Part shown: one piece after another, positions 40,439 through 49,904 of the stretch
Layout: each line of letters begins with the position of its first letter
Position numbering within the stretch: the first letter of the stretch is position 1
From: Bradyrhizobium sp. dw_411
GTDB lineage: Bacteria > Pseudomonadota > Alphaproteobacteria > Rhizobiales > Xanthobacteraceae
DNA length: 64,000 nt
Assembly: GCF_018449695.1 (NCBI RefSeq)
Contig: NZ_JAAVUY010000019.1
Coordinates: 62,001 to 126,000 of the forward strand
Direction: 5' to 3'
Program-made: the position numbers and the translations under genes
The notes under the pieces: generated by a model
Told to the model about the DNA's origin: nothing
Database searches by the model: none
What the model saw: only the letters and a program-made list of their open reading frames with translations

Positions 40439-42004
40439 CTACGCGGCGGCCGCCATCGCCCGCGGATGGAGCACATACTCCTTCAAAACCGTGTCCTTGG
40501 TATCCACCTCAACCAGCGATACGTCATAGGTCCAGAGGTCTGCGAGGTGCTGGAGCACGCGCCTGGTTTCGGTCTCGTTCAACTGGGCGCCCTTCACCAC
40601 CACATGCCGCAGCATCAGCCGGCGGTCGCCGGCGAGATCGACATCGACCACTTCGATATTGGGATCGATGTAGCCGACATCATATTGCCGCGCCAGTTCG
40701 CGGCGAATCCGGCGATAGCCGCGCGCATCGTGAATCGCGTCAACGAGAATGCCTTCGCTATCCGCGGGATCGTCGTGCAGATGAAACAGGCGCAGGTTTC
40801 GGATCAGCCGCGGGCTGAGAAACTGGCTGATGAAACTCTCATCGCGGTAATTGGCCCAGATATCGCGCAGCACGCCCATCACGTCGCCCTTGCCGGCGAT
40901 TTCGGGAAACCACTCGCGGTCCTCGTCATCGGGATCGGTGACGATGCGCTCGATGTCCTGCATCATCGCAAAGCCGAGCGCATAGGGATTGAAGCCCGAG
41001 AAGCGCTGGTCGTCGAATTCCGGCTGAAACACCACATTGGTGTGCGACTGCAGAAATTCGAGGAAATTGCCGTCGGTGAGCCGGCCCTGCTCGTGCAGCC
41101 GCGTCATGATGCGGTAATGCACATAGGTCGCGGTACCCTCGTTCATCACCTTGGTCTGGCTCTGCGGATAGAAATACTGCGCGATGTGGCGCACGATCCG
41201 CAGGATTTCGCGTTGCCAGGATTGCAGGCGCGGCGCGGTCTTTTCCAGGAAGTACAGGATGTTTTCCTGCGGCAAACCTAAGAGCTTGCGGCGCCGTTCG
41301 ACGTTGAGCAGTTCCGCGCTCTTGATCGGCCCGGTCGGAATGGTGCGCCACAGATCGTTGAACGCGCTCTCTTCATGGGCGCGGCGCTCGCCGGCGCGCT
41401 TTTCCTCGGCGCGCAGATCGAGATTCTTCTTGCCGGGATAGCGATCGATGCCATGCGACATCAGCGCATGCGCCGCATCCAGCGTCTGCTCCACCGCGAC
41501 GCGGCCGTAACGCTCCTCGCATTGTGCGACATAGCTCTTGGCGAAATCGAGATAATCGAGAATGCCCTGCGCGTCGGTCCATTGCCGGAACAAATAATTG
41601 TTCTTGAAGAAATGATTGTGGCCGAACGCGGCATGCGCGATCACCAGCGTCTGCATGGTCGCGGTGTTTTCCTCCATCAGATAGGAAATGCACGGCGAGG
41701 AATTGATCACGATCTCATAGGCGAGTCCGCGAAGGCCCTTGCGATAGAACGCCTCGTGATGCGCGAAATGCTTTCCGAACGACCAGTGCTTGTAGAACAG
41801 CGGCATGCCGGACGAGGAATACGCATCCAGCATCTGCTCGGCGGTGATGATCTCGATCTGGTTGGGATAGACATCGAGCCCGAGTTCGTTCAGCGCGACT
41901 TCCTCGCAGGCGTCGTGAATCCGCTGCAGGGTCGGGAAATCCCAGTCCGCGCCCTCGAACAGGCGCTCGGCTGATGCCGTCTCGGCTGTCGCAGTGTCTG
42001 TCAT
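40439..42004 (-). CDS. SpoVR family protein (YcgB-like)
   Basis: 521 residues, the family's normal length. Recognisable segments are DWDFPTLQRIHDACEEVA, YPNQIEIITAEQMLDAYSS, LFYKHWSFGKHFAHHEAFY, INSSPCISYLMEEN, HAAFGHNHFFKNNYLF and the NEGTATYVHYRIMTRLHEQG block. SpoVR/YcgB proteins are soluble and lack an assigned chemistry; in enterobacteria they are controlled with PrkA/YeaG and YeaH under starvation. Here the ATG overlaps the YeaH stop (ATGA), so it is the third gene of one coupled operon. Confidence 0.95.
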   Translation of the reverse strand: MTDTATAETASAERLFEGADWDFPTLQRIHDACEEVALNELGLDVYPNQIEIITAEQMLDAYSSSGMPLFYKHWSFGKHFAHHEAFYRKGLRGLAYEIVINSSPCISYLMEENTATMQTLVIAHAAFGHNHFFKNNYLFRQWTDAQGILDYLDFAKSYVAQCEERYGRVAVEQTLDAAHALMSHGIDRYPGKKNLDLRAEEKRAGERRAHEESAFNDLWRTIPTGPIKSAELLNVERRRKLLGLPQENILYFLEKTAPRLQSWQREILRIVRHIAQYFYPQSQTKVMNEGTATYVHYRIMTRLHEQGRLTDGNFLEFLQSHTNVVFQPEFDDQRFSGFNPYALGFAMMQDIERIVTDPDDEDREWFPEIAGKGDVMGVLRDIWANYRDESFISQFLSPRLIRNLRLFHLHDDPADSEGILVDAIHDARGYRRIRRELARQYDVGYIDPNIEVVDVDLAGDRRLMLRHVVVKGAQLNETETRRVLQHLADLWTYDVSLVEVDTKDTVLKEYVLHPRAMAAAA

Positions 42005-43278
42005 GGCGCGGCTTTCTCCTGCGGTGCGCGGCGCTGGAACAAGTCATGAAACACCGGAAAGATTTCGCTGCGGTCGCTGACCTTGCGCATCGACAGCGGC
42101 GCGCCTTCGGCACGCAGCTTCTGATACAGCGACCACAGCGAGGAATCCGGCATCTCGAACGTGCTGCCATTGGACTCGCCGACTTCCAGATAAGCAAAGA
42201 ACTGGCTGACCGGAAGGATCATTTCGGTCAAAAGCCGCCCGGTAACGGCGCCGTCGGAAATCGAATTGTCGCCGTCGGAGGCCTGCGCCGCGTAGATGTT
42301 CCAGTCATCGGGACGGAATCTTGAACGGACGATCTCATGCATCGCCTGCAGCGCGCTCGACACCATGGTGCCGCCCGAAGCCGGGCCATGGAAGAAGGTG
42401 TCCTCGTCGACCTCTTCGGCGCGGTCGGTGTGGCGAATGAAGACGATCTCGACATGCTTGTAGCGCCGGGTCAGGAACACGTAGAGCAGCATGTAGAAGC
42501 GCTTGGCGAGATCCTTCATGTGTTCGGACATCGAGCCTGAGACGTCCATCAGGCAGAACATCACGGCCTGCGCCACCGGCTTCGGCGTATTCTCGAAGCG
42601 GCGATAGCGGATGTCGATCGGATCGATGAACGGAATGCGCCGCATCTTGGCCTGCAGCGCTTCGAGCTGCGCCATCAGCTCGTCGCGGCGCGCGCCTTCA
42701 CTCTCGGCAATTTCGGCCTCGAGTTCGGCAATGGTCTCCGGCCGCGGCCGCCGCAACGCCACCCGCCGCGCCATCGCAAGACGCACCGTGCGACTGACCG
42801 AAATATTCGCCGGCGAGCCTGACGTGGCGTAGCCTGCCCGTGACAGACTCGTACTTTCGACATCGGCGAGCTTGCGCTTGGCGAGATCGGGCAATTCGAG
42901 ATCGTCGAGAAACAGATCGACAAATTCGTCGCGGCTGAGAACGAAGCGGAACGCATCCTCGCCGTCCCCCTCGCCTGGATCGGACGCCTTGCCGCGGCCC
43001 TCGCCGCCGCCGGAACGCGGCAGCCGGTCGCCTTCGATGAACTTCTTGTTGCCCGGCAGCACCATGTCGCGGGTGCCGCCTTCGCGGTGAAAGCGAGGCT
43101 CGTTCATTCCATCGAGGGGAATGGAAACCTCGCCGCCCTCCAGGACATCCTTGATGTCGCGGTCCTGGGAGGACTTCTTGACGGCGCCCTGCACCAGGGC
43201 CTTGGCACGGCGCAGGAAGCGTTGGCGGTTTTCCAGGCTCTTGCTGCCTGGATTTAGTCGCCGATCGACGATGTGCAT
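42001..43278 (-). CDS. YeaH/YhbH family protein (DUF444, VWA-like)
   Basis: 425 residues from ATG 43278, six bases after AAGGG; a GTG two codons upstream would overlap that ribosome site. The N terminus HIVDRRLNPGSKSLENRQRFLRRA is standard. A central linker is acidic and Gly-rich. The C-terminal von Willebrand-like domain has the MIDAS motif FCLMDVSGSMSEHM and then HTDRAEEVDEDTFFHG and GGTMVSSAL. It is thought to act with the PrkA kinase in stress adaptation, but the mechanism is not established. It lies 25 bp after prkA. Confidence 0.94.
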   Translation of the reverse strand: MHIVDRRLNPGSKSLENRQRFLRRAKALVQGAVKKSSQDRDIKDVLEGGEVSIPLDGMNEPRFHREGGTRDMVLPGNKKFIEGDRLPRSGGGEGRGKASDPGEGDGEDAFRFVLSRDEFVDLFLDDLELPDLAKRKLADVESTSLSRAGYATSGSPANISVSRTVRLAMARRVALRRPRPETIAELEAEIAESEGARRDELMAQLEALQAKMRRIPFIDPIDIRYRRFENTPKPVAQAVMFCLMDVSGSMSEHMKDLAKRFYMLLYVFLTRRYKHVEIVFIRHTDRAEEVDEDTFFHGPASGGTMVSSALQAMHEIVRSRFRPDDWNIYAAQASDGDNSISDGAVTGRLLTEMILPVSQFFAYLEVGESNGSTFEMPDSSLWSLYQKLRAEGAPLSMRKVSDRSEIFPVFHDLFQRRAPQEKAAP

Positions 43279-43303
43279 GGCCACCCTTGCATCTGCCTCA
43301 GCC

Positions 43304-45247
43304 TCAGCCGGCTTGTTTCACACGCATGTACCATTCGACGAGCCTGCGAACCTGGCGCTCGGTATAACCGCGCTCCACCATTCGCGCGACGAACTCGCCG
43401 TGCTTCTTCTCGGTATCGCCGTCCTTCTTGGAACCGAACGAGATCACCGGAAGCAGATCCTCGACCTGGGAGAATATCCGCTTTTCGATCACTTCGCGGA
43501 TTTTCTCGTAGGAGGTCCAGGACGGATTCTTGCCGCCGTGCTGGGCCCGCGAGCGCAGCGAGAACTTGACGACCTCGTTGCGGAAGTCCTTGGGGTTGGC
43601 GATCCCCGCGGGCTTCTCGATCTTGGTCAGTTCCTGGTTGAGCAGTTCCCGGTTGAGCAATTGGTTGGTGTCGGGGTCCTTGAAGTCCTGATCCTCGATC
43701 CAGGCGTCGGCGTAATCGACATAACGGTCGAACAGGTTCTGGCCGTAATCCGAATAGGATTCCAGATACGCCTTCTGGATTTCGTTGCCGATGAATTCCG
43801 CATAGCGCGGCACCAGCTCGGCCTTGATGAATTCGAGATAGCGCTTCTCGATTTCCTCGGGCAGTTGCTCGCGGCGGATCGACTGCTCCAGCGCATACAT
43901 CAGATGCACGGGATCGGCGCCGAGTTCCGACGTGTCGTGGTTGAAGGTCGCGGCCAGCACCTTGAACGCGAACCGCGTCGAGACGCCGTCCATGCCTTCG
44001 TCGACGCCGGCGGCATCCTTGTACTCTTGAACGCTGCGCGCCTTGGGATCGGACTCCTTCAGGCTTTCGCCGTCATAGACCCGCATCTTGGCAAAGGTGG
44101 TCGAGTTCTCGTGCTTGCGCAGGCGCGACATCACCGAAAACCGCGCCAGCGTTTCCAGCGTCGCCGGCGCGCAGGGCGCGGCGGCGAGTTCGGAGCCCGA
44201 GATCAGCTTCTCGTAGATCTTCTGTTCTTCGGTGACCCGCAGGCAGTACGGCACCTTGATGACGCAGATACGGTCGATGAACGCTTCATTGTTCTTGTTG
44301 GACTTGAAGCTCTGCCATTCGGATTCGTTCGAATGCGCCAGGATCACGCCGGTGAAGGGGATCGCGCCGATATTCTCGGTGCCGATGTAGTTGCCTTCCT
44401 GGGTCGCGGTCAGAAGCGGATGCAGCATCTTGATCGGCGCCTTGAACATCTCGACGAATTCAAGCACGCCCTGGTTGGCGCGGTTAAGGCCGCCGGAGTA
44501 GCTGTAGGCGTCGGGATCGTTCTGGGCGTAGGTCTCGAGCTTGCGGATATCGACCTTGCCGACCAGCGAGGAGATGTCCTGGTTGTTCTCGTCGCCCGGC
44601 TCGGTCTTGGCGATCGCGATCTGGCGCAGCCGCGACGGCTGGATCTTGGCGACGCGAAAGCGCGAGATGTCGCCGCCGAAGGCTTCAAGCCGCTTGTAGC
44701 ACCATGGGCTCATCAGTCCCGTGAGACGGCGGCGCGGAATGCCGTACTTCTCCTCGATCATCGGCCCGAGCTGGTCCGGGTCGAACAGGCTGAGCGGGCT
44801 CTCGAACACCGGGCTGAGTTCGTCGCCGGCCTTGAGCACATAGATGGGATGAACTTCCATCAGCGACTTCAGCCGCTCGGCGAGCGACGACTTGCCGCCG
44901 CCGACCGGGCCCAGCAGATAGAGAATCTGCTTGCGCTCTTCGAGACCTTGCGCGGCATGCCGGAAGAAGCCGACGATGCGCTCGATGGTTTCTTCCATGC
45001 CATGGAATCCGGCGAAGGCCGGATAGGCGCGCATGGTGCGGTTCAAAAAAATACGGCCAAGGCGGGGATCCTTGGCCGTGTCGATCATTTGAGGCTCACC
45101 GATCGCCGCCAACAACCTTTCGGCCGCATTGGCATATCGCATCGGATCTCCGCGACATGACTCCAGATATTCCGCCATCGACATGTCGGTCTCGCTACGG
45201 GCCTCGAAGGACCTAGCGAACGCATTGAACAGAGAATCGTTGTACAT
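43304..45247 (-). CDS. prkA: PrkA-family serine protein kinase / AAA protein (YeaG)
   Basis: 647 residues from ATG 45247, after GAGGAGAGGGA. The AAA-like ATPase half has Walker A LGPVGGGKSS (112-121) and a hydrophobic strand with AHSNESEWQSF later; the C-terminal part is the kinase-like region ending VRRLVEWYMRVKQAG. Family length and blocks (FFRHAAQGLEERKQILYLLGPVGGGKS, EGNYIGTENIGAIPFTGVILAHSNE) are complete. YeaG/PrkA phosphorylates itself and other proteins and is linked to nitrogen and carbon starvation. It leads the operon with YeaH and SpoVR; a 564-bp gap upstream should hold the promoter. Confidence 0.95.
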   Translation of the reverse strand: MYNDSLFNAFARSFEARSETDMSMAEYLESCRGDPMRYANAAERLLAAIGEPQMIDTAKDPRLGRIFLNRTMRAYPAFAGFHGMEETIERIVGFFRHAAQGLEERKQILYLLGPVGGGKSSLAERLKSLMEVHPIYVLKAGDELSPVFESPLSLFDPDQLGPMIEEKYGIPRRRLTGLMSPWCYKRLEAFGGDISRFRVAKIQPSRLRQIAIAKTEPGDENNQDISSLVGKVDIRKLETYAQNDPDAYSYSGGLNRANQGVLEFVEMFKAPIKMLHPLLTATQEGNYIGTENIGAIPFTGVILAHSNESEWQSFKSNKNNEAFIDRICVIKVPYCLRVTEEQKIYEKLISGSELAAAPCAPATLETLARFSVMSRLRKHENSTTFAKMRVYDGESLKESDPKARSVQEYKDAAGVDEGMDGVSTRFAFKVLAATFNHDTSELGADPVHLMYALEQSIRREQLPEEIEKRYLEFIKAELVPRYAEFIGNEIQKAYLESYSDYGQNLFDRYVDYADAWIEDQDFKDPDTNQLLNRELLNQELTKIEKPAGIANPKDFRNEVVKFSLRSRAQHGGKNPSWTSYEKIREVIEKRIFSQVEDLLPVISFGSKKDGDTEKKHGEFVARMVERGYTERQVRRLVEWYMRVKQAG

Positions 45248-45811
45248 GAGTCCCTCTCCTCGTCTGGTTGGCTGCGCTACTGGACGGGCGTCATACTCCT
45301 GCGTCATTGGAGTGCTACCCGCCGCGAATCAGCATCAGCACATGAACGTATTGGACACGCGTCTGACTCTCTGACGCAATGCAATACTTGTGCTAGAGCT
45401 GTGGTGATCGACAAAAATAGATGGATTTTCTGCAAGATGTCACCGTGCCGCAACATCCGGATTACTACTGAAGTCCGGTTTTTGCGCGTTAAACGGTAAC
45501 AATTAAGGCGTCTGCCGTTCGGCAACTCGACTCCTTCGGGAACTCTGGGGTGCGACACCCCGTCCCAACCTGCCATGATACGCAAAACAACGTACTCGCC
45601 TCGGGGGTGTTCCCCGCGCTTTGTCGTTAAAGCTTTCGACCCTCAAGCTTCTGGTCATCCAAGCTTCAGGCCGTTAACGTTTCAGCGTCGGCAACACCGC
45701 CTTGTTCATCAAACATATAGTGCCGCGATCAGGTCGCACTCATGGCCGCCGCACGCACGATCGCGTGAACTGACTAAAACCAGGGCGCGCGCTGCCGCGT
45801 ATCTACGCCAG
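45248..45811. other. Intergenic leader of the prkA operon
   Basis: No gene could be supported in these 564 bp. It is AT-richer than the flanks and includes AATAATC-type words, a GGGGTGTTCCCC palindrome near 45603 and an imperfect CAAGCTT repeat near 45646. I found no sigma-54 (GG-N10-GC) element with correct spacing. The length suggests regulated transcription of prkA. Confidence 0.5.
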
Positions 45812-46183
45812 TCAGAACGATTTGCTGGTCGCCCTGAGCCTTCTTGCCAGGACGCGCATCACCTTGAGCGCAAAAAACGGAGTCTGGCCGACCAGAAAAA
45901 GAAATTGTTTTTCCGAGATGGGGACAAGCTCGACATCGGTCTTCGCCACCGCGGTCGCGCTGCGCGGCGCGTCGTCGATCAGCGCCATCTCGCCGAAGAT
46001 TTCATTGGTCGAGAGCTCGGCCAGCTTTCGATTGCCCGACTGGATGGTGACCGCGCCGCTCTTGATGACAAAGAGCTGTTGAGCTTCGTCGCTTTCCCTG
46101 AAGATGACTTCACCGGCCTTGAACGAGTGCGCCTCAATTCCATTGCCGGTCAACACGCTAAAATCAATTTCCGAAATCGTCAT
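45812..46183 (-). CDS. Single-domain cyclic-nucleotide-binding protein
   Basis: 123 residues, one cNMP-binding beta-roll and little else: FKAGEVIFRESDEAQQLFVIKSGAVTIQ, then the phosphate-binding cassette FGEMALIDDAPRSATAVA (63-80) with the conserved Glu, Arg and Thr. There is no DNA-binding helix-turn-helix, so it is not a Crp-like activator; it probably works as a free sensor or a subunit. The next gene upstream on the other strand is the TAXI protein, and a second cNMP protein lies at 49031. ATG 46183 is the natural start. The 474-bp gap 46184-46657 holds nothing that I can support. Confidence 0.88.
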   Translation of the reverse strand: MTISEIDFSVLTGNGIEAHSFKAGEVIFRESDEAQQLFVIKSGAVTIQSGNRKLAELSTNEIFGEMALIDDAPRSATAVAKTDVELVPISEKQFLFLVGQTPFFALKVMRVLARRLRATSKSF

Positions 46184-46657
46184 GCCCCACCGCGCCCCGC
46201 GTGATGCTTTATTCGTTGCGTTCGATCGTCATATTTCTATCATACCGGACCGCGCTCGTCATCAGTGAGTATCGCCTCCTGCTCGCCGGTCACGAGGATC
46301 GATTGGCCCCTGTGAGTTTCCAGCTCGCGTCGCCGGGCGGGAGCGGCGTTGTGTCGTGTCGTCTCCTCTTGTCCTGGCCAGGCACGACGAGGCGCACAAG
46401 GAATTCAGCGGGTCTGACGGCACCGATTGAAACGCGATCGTCTGGCTGACTTTCCGCGCGTGCGACAACGAGGCTGCTTGCTCCCAAGTTGCATCGGCGG
46501 CAAAATCAGCCGGCAAACGTAAACAGCGAACCAGAGCGTCAGCATACCTGACTTGCTTCGTCTGAGGCGCTGCGGCGGTCGAGCCTGACGCGACGTTTGA
46601 TCGGCGCGGGGGCGCTTTTTTCCAAAACAGCGTCCGTTACGGCTCAGGGGGACGACC

Positions 46658-47977
46658 ATGACGTCGCTGAATCTGCCGCTATGGCTGCGTCTGGTTCTGC
46701 TTCTCGGCGCGATCGGTCTCGTTTCAGGCGCGAGCCTGCTGGCCTATCGGTACTATACGCGTCCGACGACATTGACCGTCGCGGCCGGTTCGATCGACGG
46801 CGAGGCGGCCAGGATGATGTCGGCGCTCGCCAGCCGCCTCGTTGCCACCAACGCACCGGTGCGGCTCAAGGTCGTCGACAGCGGCAACGCCATCGAAGCC
46901 GCCAAGGCGTTTGCGGCCGGCAAGGTGGATCTTGCTGTCGTTCGCGGTGATGTCGGCGACTTGTCGCAGGCCCAGGCCGTCGTCGTCGTGAGCCATGTGG
47001 TCGCGCTCCTTATCGCGCTGCCCGGCTCTTCCATCAGCAGCCCGGACAAGTTGAAAGGCCACCGCATCGGCGTGATCGGCGGCGACACCAATGCCAAAAT
47101 CGCCGACGTGCTGAGCAAGGAATATGGGCTCGATCGCAACAAGACGTTCCGGGATATCGTCCCGCAGGACGCCCGGCGCGCGCTTGAATCAAAAGAAGTT
47201 GCCGCGCTGCTGGTCGTGATCCCGCTGACCGAAAAATATCTCTCCCAGGTTCGAAGCTTCCTGCAACAGGGACCAAAGGCGTTGCCGGTCCTGATCCCGA
47301 TCGAATCCGCAGGTGCGATCGCAGAAATCGAGCGTGCTTACGAAAGTTTTGACGTGCCCAAGGGCACCCTGCGCGGCGCCCCGCCCGTTCCCGAAGATGA
47401 CCTGACGACACTGCGCGCCACGCTCTATCTGGTCGCGAACAAGAAGCTCGGCACCGATCTGGTCACCAGCCTCACGCAGACGATCATGCGCGTGCGCCGT
47501 GATCTGCTGACCGAGCAACCGATTTTCGCGCAAATCACAGCACCCAGCACCGACGCGGACGCCTACCTTCCGCTGCACCCCGGCGCCGCCGCCTTCTACA
47601 ACGGCACCCAGCAAAGCTTCATGGATGAATATGGCAACTGGATTTACCTGACGCCGATGTTGCTGGGAGGCGCGGCCACCGTACTGGCCGCCGCCTGGAA
47701 GTTTCTCGGCCTCGGCACGCCCATACCAACGCAAGGTCCGCTGGATTCGCTTTACGCGCTGGGACGCCGGATCCGCAAGGCCGGCACCGAGGCCGAGCTG
47801 TCGGATATCGAGGAGGAGATCGACGACATCCTCAAGGCGCAGCGCGCCAGATCCGCCGGTGGCGACGAGGACGCCGTCGATGACGCCACCCTGAATGTAA
47901 CAGCCCATCGGCTGGAGAATTTGATTCACGACCGGCGATCGATGCTGGCAAGACCGGCAACCATGGCGGCGTCCTGA
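46658..47977 (+). CDS. Membrane-anchored TAXI-type solute-binding-like protein
   Basis: 439 residues. An N-terminal membrane helix (about 10-30) is followed by a TAXI-like binding fold: TLTVAAGSIDGEAARMMSALASRLV, KVDLAVVRGDVGDLSQAQAV, KGHRIGVIGGDTNAKIADVL and YGLDRNKTFRDIVPQDARRALES. A second helix (about 330-350, LTPMLLGGAATVLAAAWKFLG) leads to a cytoplasmic tail with acidic coil (EAELSDIEEEIDDILKAQRA). Classical TAXI proteins are soluble; the two anchors and tail suggest signalling through the membrane rather than transport, and no TRAP permease is present. It is 39 bp upstream of a bestrophin-like gene. Confidence 0.8.
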   Translation: MTSLNLPLWLRLVLLLGAIGLVSGASLLAYRYYTRPTTLTVAAGSIDGEAARMMSALASRLVATNAPVRLKVVDSGNAIEAAKAFAAGKVDLAVVRGDVGDLSQAQAVVVVSHVVALLIALPGSSISSPDKLKGHRIGVIGGDTNAKIADVLSKEYGLDRNKTFRDIVPQDARRALESKEVAALLVVIPLTEKYLSQVRSFLQQGPKALPVLIPIESAGAIAEIERAYESFDVPKGTLRGAPPVPEDDLTTLRATLYLVANKKLGTDLVTSLTQTIMRVRRDLLTEQPIFAQITAPSTDADAYLPLHPGAAAFYNGTQQSFMDEYGNWIYLTPMLLGGAATVLAAAWKFLGLGTPIPTQGPLDSLYALGRRIRKAGTEAELSDIEEEIDDILKAQRARSAGGDEDAVDDATLNVTAHRLENLIHDRRSMLARPATMAAS

Positions 47978-48016
47978 CCAGGCGGCAATCGGCCACTGGA
48001 GACAACGGAGACATCG

Positions 48017-48778
48017 ATGAACGACCTCCTGATCTCGCTGCTCGTTTTCGCGGTGATCTTTGGCGGCGCCCTTGCCGGGATGGCCATCCGGCCGCTGTTG
48101 GCGGAAAGCCATCTGCAACCGGACTCGAAAGACGTCGTGAAAATGGCAACCGGCCTGATCGGCACATTGGCCGCATTGGTATTGGGTCTGTTGATCGCAT
48201 CGGCGAAGAGTTCGTTCGACCAGAAAACCACCCAGGTCAGGCAATTGACCGCCTCGGTCATCCTGCTCGACAATCTGCTTGCGCAATACGGGCCGGACGC
48301 AAAGCCGGTCCGTATTCGCCTGCGGCAGGCCGTCCAACCGGCGGCGGACCGCATCTGGAATGAACAGAAAGCTTCACTTGGCAGGCCCGTTCCGTTCGAA
48401 TCCAGCGCCCAGTCGTCAACCTTTGAAACCGAGCTGGAACGTCTGTCGCCGGGCAACGACACGCAACGCGCGCTGCAATCGCGCGCCGTCGCAACCTTTG
48501 CCGAAGGCGCACAGACCCGGCTGCTGCTGTTTGCGCAGGCCGGCGGGTCGATCCCGGCGCCGTTTTTGATCATTCTGGTTTTCTGGCTCAGCGCGATTTT
48601 CGTCAGCTTCACCTTGTTTGCAAAAGCCAATCCGGTGGTGATGGCGTCGCTGTTGGTCTGCGCCGTGTCATTCGCCGGCGCGATCTTTCTGGTCCTGGAG
48701 CTGGATAACCCCTTCACCGGGCTGATGGGGATTTCGAGCGCGACCCTGCGCGACGCGCTTGCGCCGCTCAATCCGTAA
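48017..48778 (+). CDS. DUF4239 bestrophin-like membrane protein
   Basis: 253 residues. Helices at about 4-26 and 44-64 precede a cytoplasmic or periplasmic helical region (SSFDQKTTQVRQLTASVILLDNLLAQYG), and two helices near 180-225 close the protein, ending FLVLELDNPFTGLMGIS, the characteristic LELDxPFxGL motif of the DUF4239 family. The family is distantly related to bestrophin channels; activity is not established. It begins 39 bp after the TAXI-like gene, and the Popeye-like gene follows 252 bp on. Confidence 0.82.
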   Translation: MNDLLISLLVFAVIFGGALAGMAIRPLLAESHLQPDSKDVVKMATGLIGTLAALVLGLLIASAKSSFDQKTTQVRQLTASVILLDNLLAQYGPDAKPVRIRLRQAVQPAADRIWNEQKASLGRPVPFESSAQSSTFETELERLSPGNDTQRALQSRAVATFAEGAQTRLLLFAQAGGSIPAPFLIILVFWLSAIFVSFTLFAKANPVVMASLLVCAVSFAGAIFLVLELDNPFTGLMGISSATLRDALAPLNP

Positions 48779-49030
48779 AGGTTTGCCGCAAGGGTTCGCC
48801 GCAAGGGTTTGTGGGATGGCTCTCCCAGCCCGGTGTCGCCATCGGCCCGCAGAGCCCCTCCCCCGAACGGCCGATGGTCCTTCAGACCAATGGCGGGCGC
48901 CCCACCCGCCCGGTAAGAGTTGATCGGGAACACAGGTACCGTTAGTAACTGCCTTTATGGCTGCCAAACCCCTATGTTCGTCCAGTCCGGGATTTCAGGC
49001 GATTGCCGGTACTTTTGCCCGGGGGACCCG

Positions 49031-49870
49031 ATGACGCCCAGCGCAGACCTGTCGCAGACGATGGACCGCATTCTCAATACTGCGGCGGACAATCTGCGGG
49101 TCGCCAAGATCCTGGTGCAGCTCGGGCTCGATCCCAACAACGTCACCTATGACGCGATCTTCAACCGCCTGCTGGAAATCTTTCTGGCCAACATCACCCT
49201 CGCCAACATGTTTGCGCTGATCGGCGCCATCTTCTTTGTCGCCACCTTGCTGACGCAGACCATGGTGCCGTTGCGGGTGGCGAACATGATCGGCTGCGCC
49301 TTTTTCGCCGCGTTCGGCGCGCTGGCCGGGAGCATCACAACGTTCTTTCTGTATCTCCTGATGGTCCCCATCAACGCCTATCGTCTGCGTCAAATGCTCA
49401 ACCTCGTGAAGAAGGCGCGCACCGCGACCCAGGGCGATACCTCGATGGAATGGCTGAAGCCGTTCATGACCGAGCGCAAATACCGCAAGGGCGACGTGTT
49501 GTTCAAAAAGGACGAGGTCGCCGACGAAATGTTCATGACCTTGACCGGGATGTTCCTGGTCAAGGAAATCAACGTCGAGCTGCCGCCGGGACGGCTGATG
49601 GGCGAACTCGGATTCCTGTCACCCGACAACAAGCGCACCGCGACGGTGGAATGCATCGAAGACGGTCACGTGCTGACCATCACCTATGAGAAGCTTCTGG
49701 AGATTTATTTTCAGAACCCGCAATTCGGCTATTACTTCCTGGTCCTGACCAGCCATCGCTTGCTGGAAAACATCGGGCGGCTGGAAGATATCGTCGCGCA
49801 GAACAGGATCGCGCAAGCGAGCGCGGCCGCGAGCGATCCTGAAATCATGAAAAACACCAAGCAGAAATAA
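49031..49870 (+). CDS. Membrane protein with C-terminal cyclic-nucleotide-binding domain (Popeye-like layout)
   Basis: 279 residues from ATG 49031, with GGGGGA before it (the open frame upstream to 48920 is not supported). Residues 57-77 and 83-113 form about three membrane helices; 141-240 form a cNMP-binding beta-roll with the cassette GELGFLSPDNKRTATVEC (191-208). This membrane-helices-then-cNBD order is that of animal Popeye proteins and bacterial relatives; there is no ion-selectivity filter. Which nucleotide it binds is open. It is the third of three plus-strand genes with TAXI-like and DUF4239 proteins, so a membrane signalling complex is plausible. Confidence 0.82.
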   Translation: MTPSADLSQTMDRILNTAADNLRVAKILVQLGLDPNNVTYDAIFNRLLEIFLANITLANMFALIGAIFFVATLLTQTMVPLRVANMIGCAFFAAFGALAGSITTFFLYLLMVPINAYRLRQMLNLVKKARTATQGDTSMEWLKPFMTERKYRKGDVLFKKDEVADEMFMTLTGMFLVKEINVELPPGRLMGELGFLSPDNKRTATVECIEDGHVLTITYEKLLEIYFQNPQFGYYFLVLTSHRLLENIGRLEDIVAQNRIAQASAAASDPEIMKNTKQK

Positions 49871-49904
49871 ACGCGCCGCCAAAGCCCCTTCCAGGTGGAC
49901 GACG

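Noticed and set aside
43121..45160. A 679-residue open frame on the plus strand across prkA and yeaH
   Set aside because: It lies antisense to two genes with strong family evidence; its protein has shadow composition (repetitive, rich in Arg, Asp, Gly) and no domain.
45248..45811. A sigma-54 promoter before prkA
   Set aside because: A GGCACG...TTGC arrangement near 45440 has 14 bases between GG and GC instead of 10.
46262..46516. An 84-residue minus-strand frame between the cNMP and TAXI genes
   Set aside because: No ribosome site, no hydrophobic or domain pattern, and low-quality composition.
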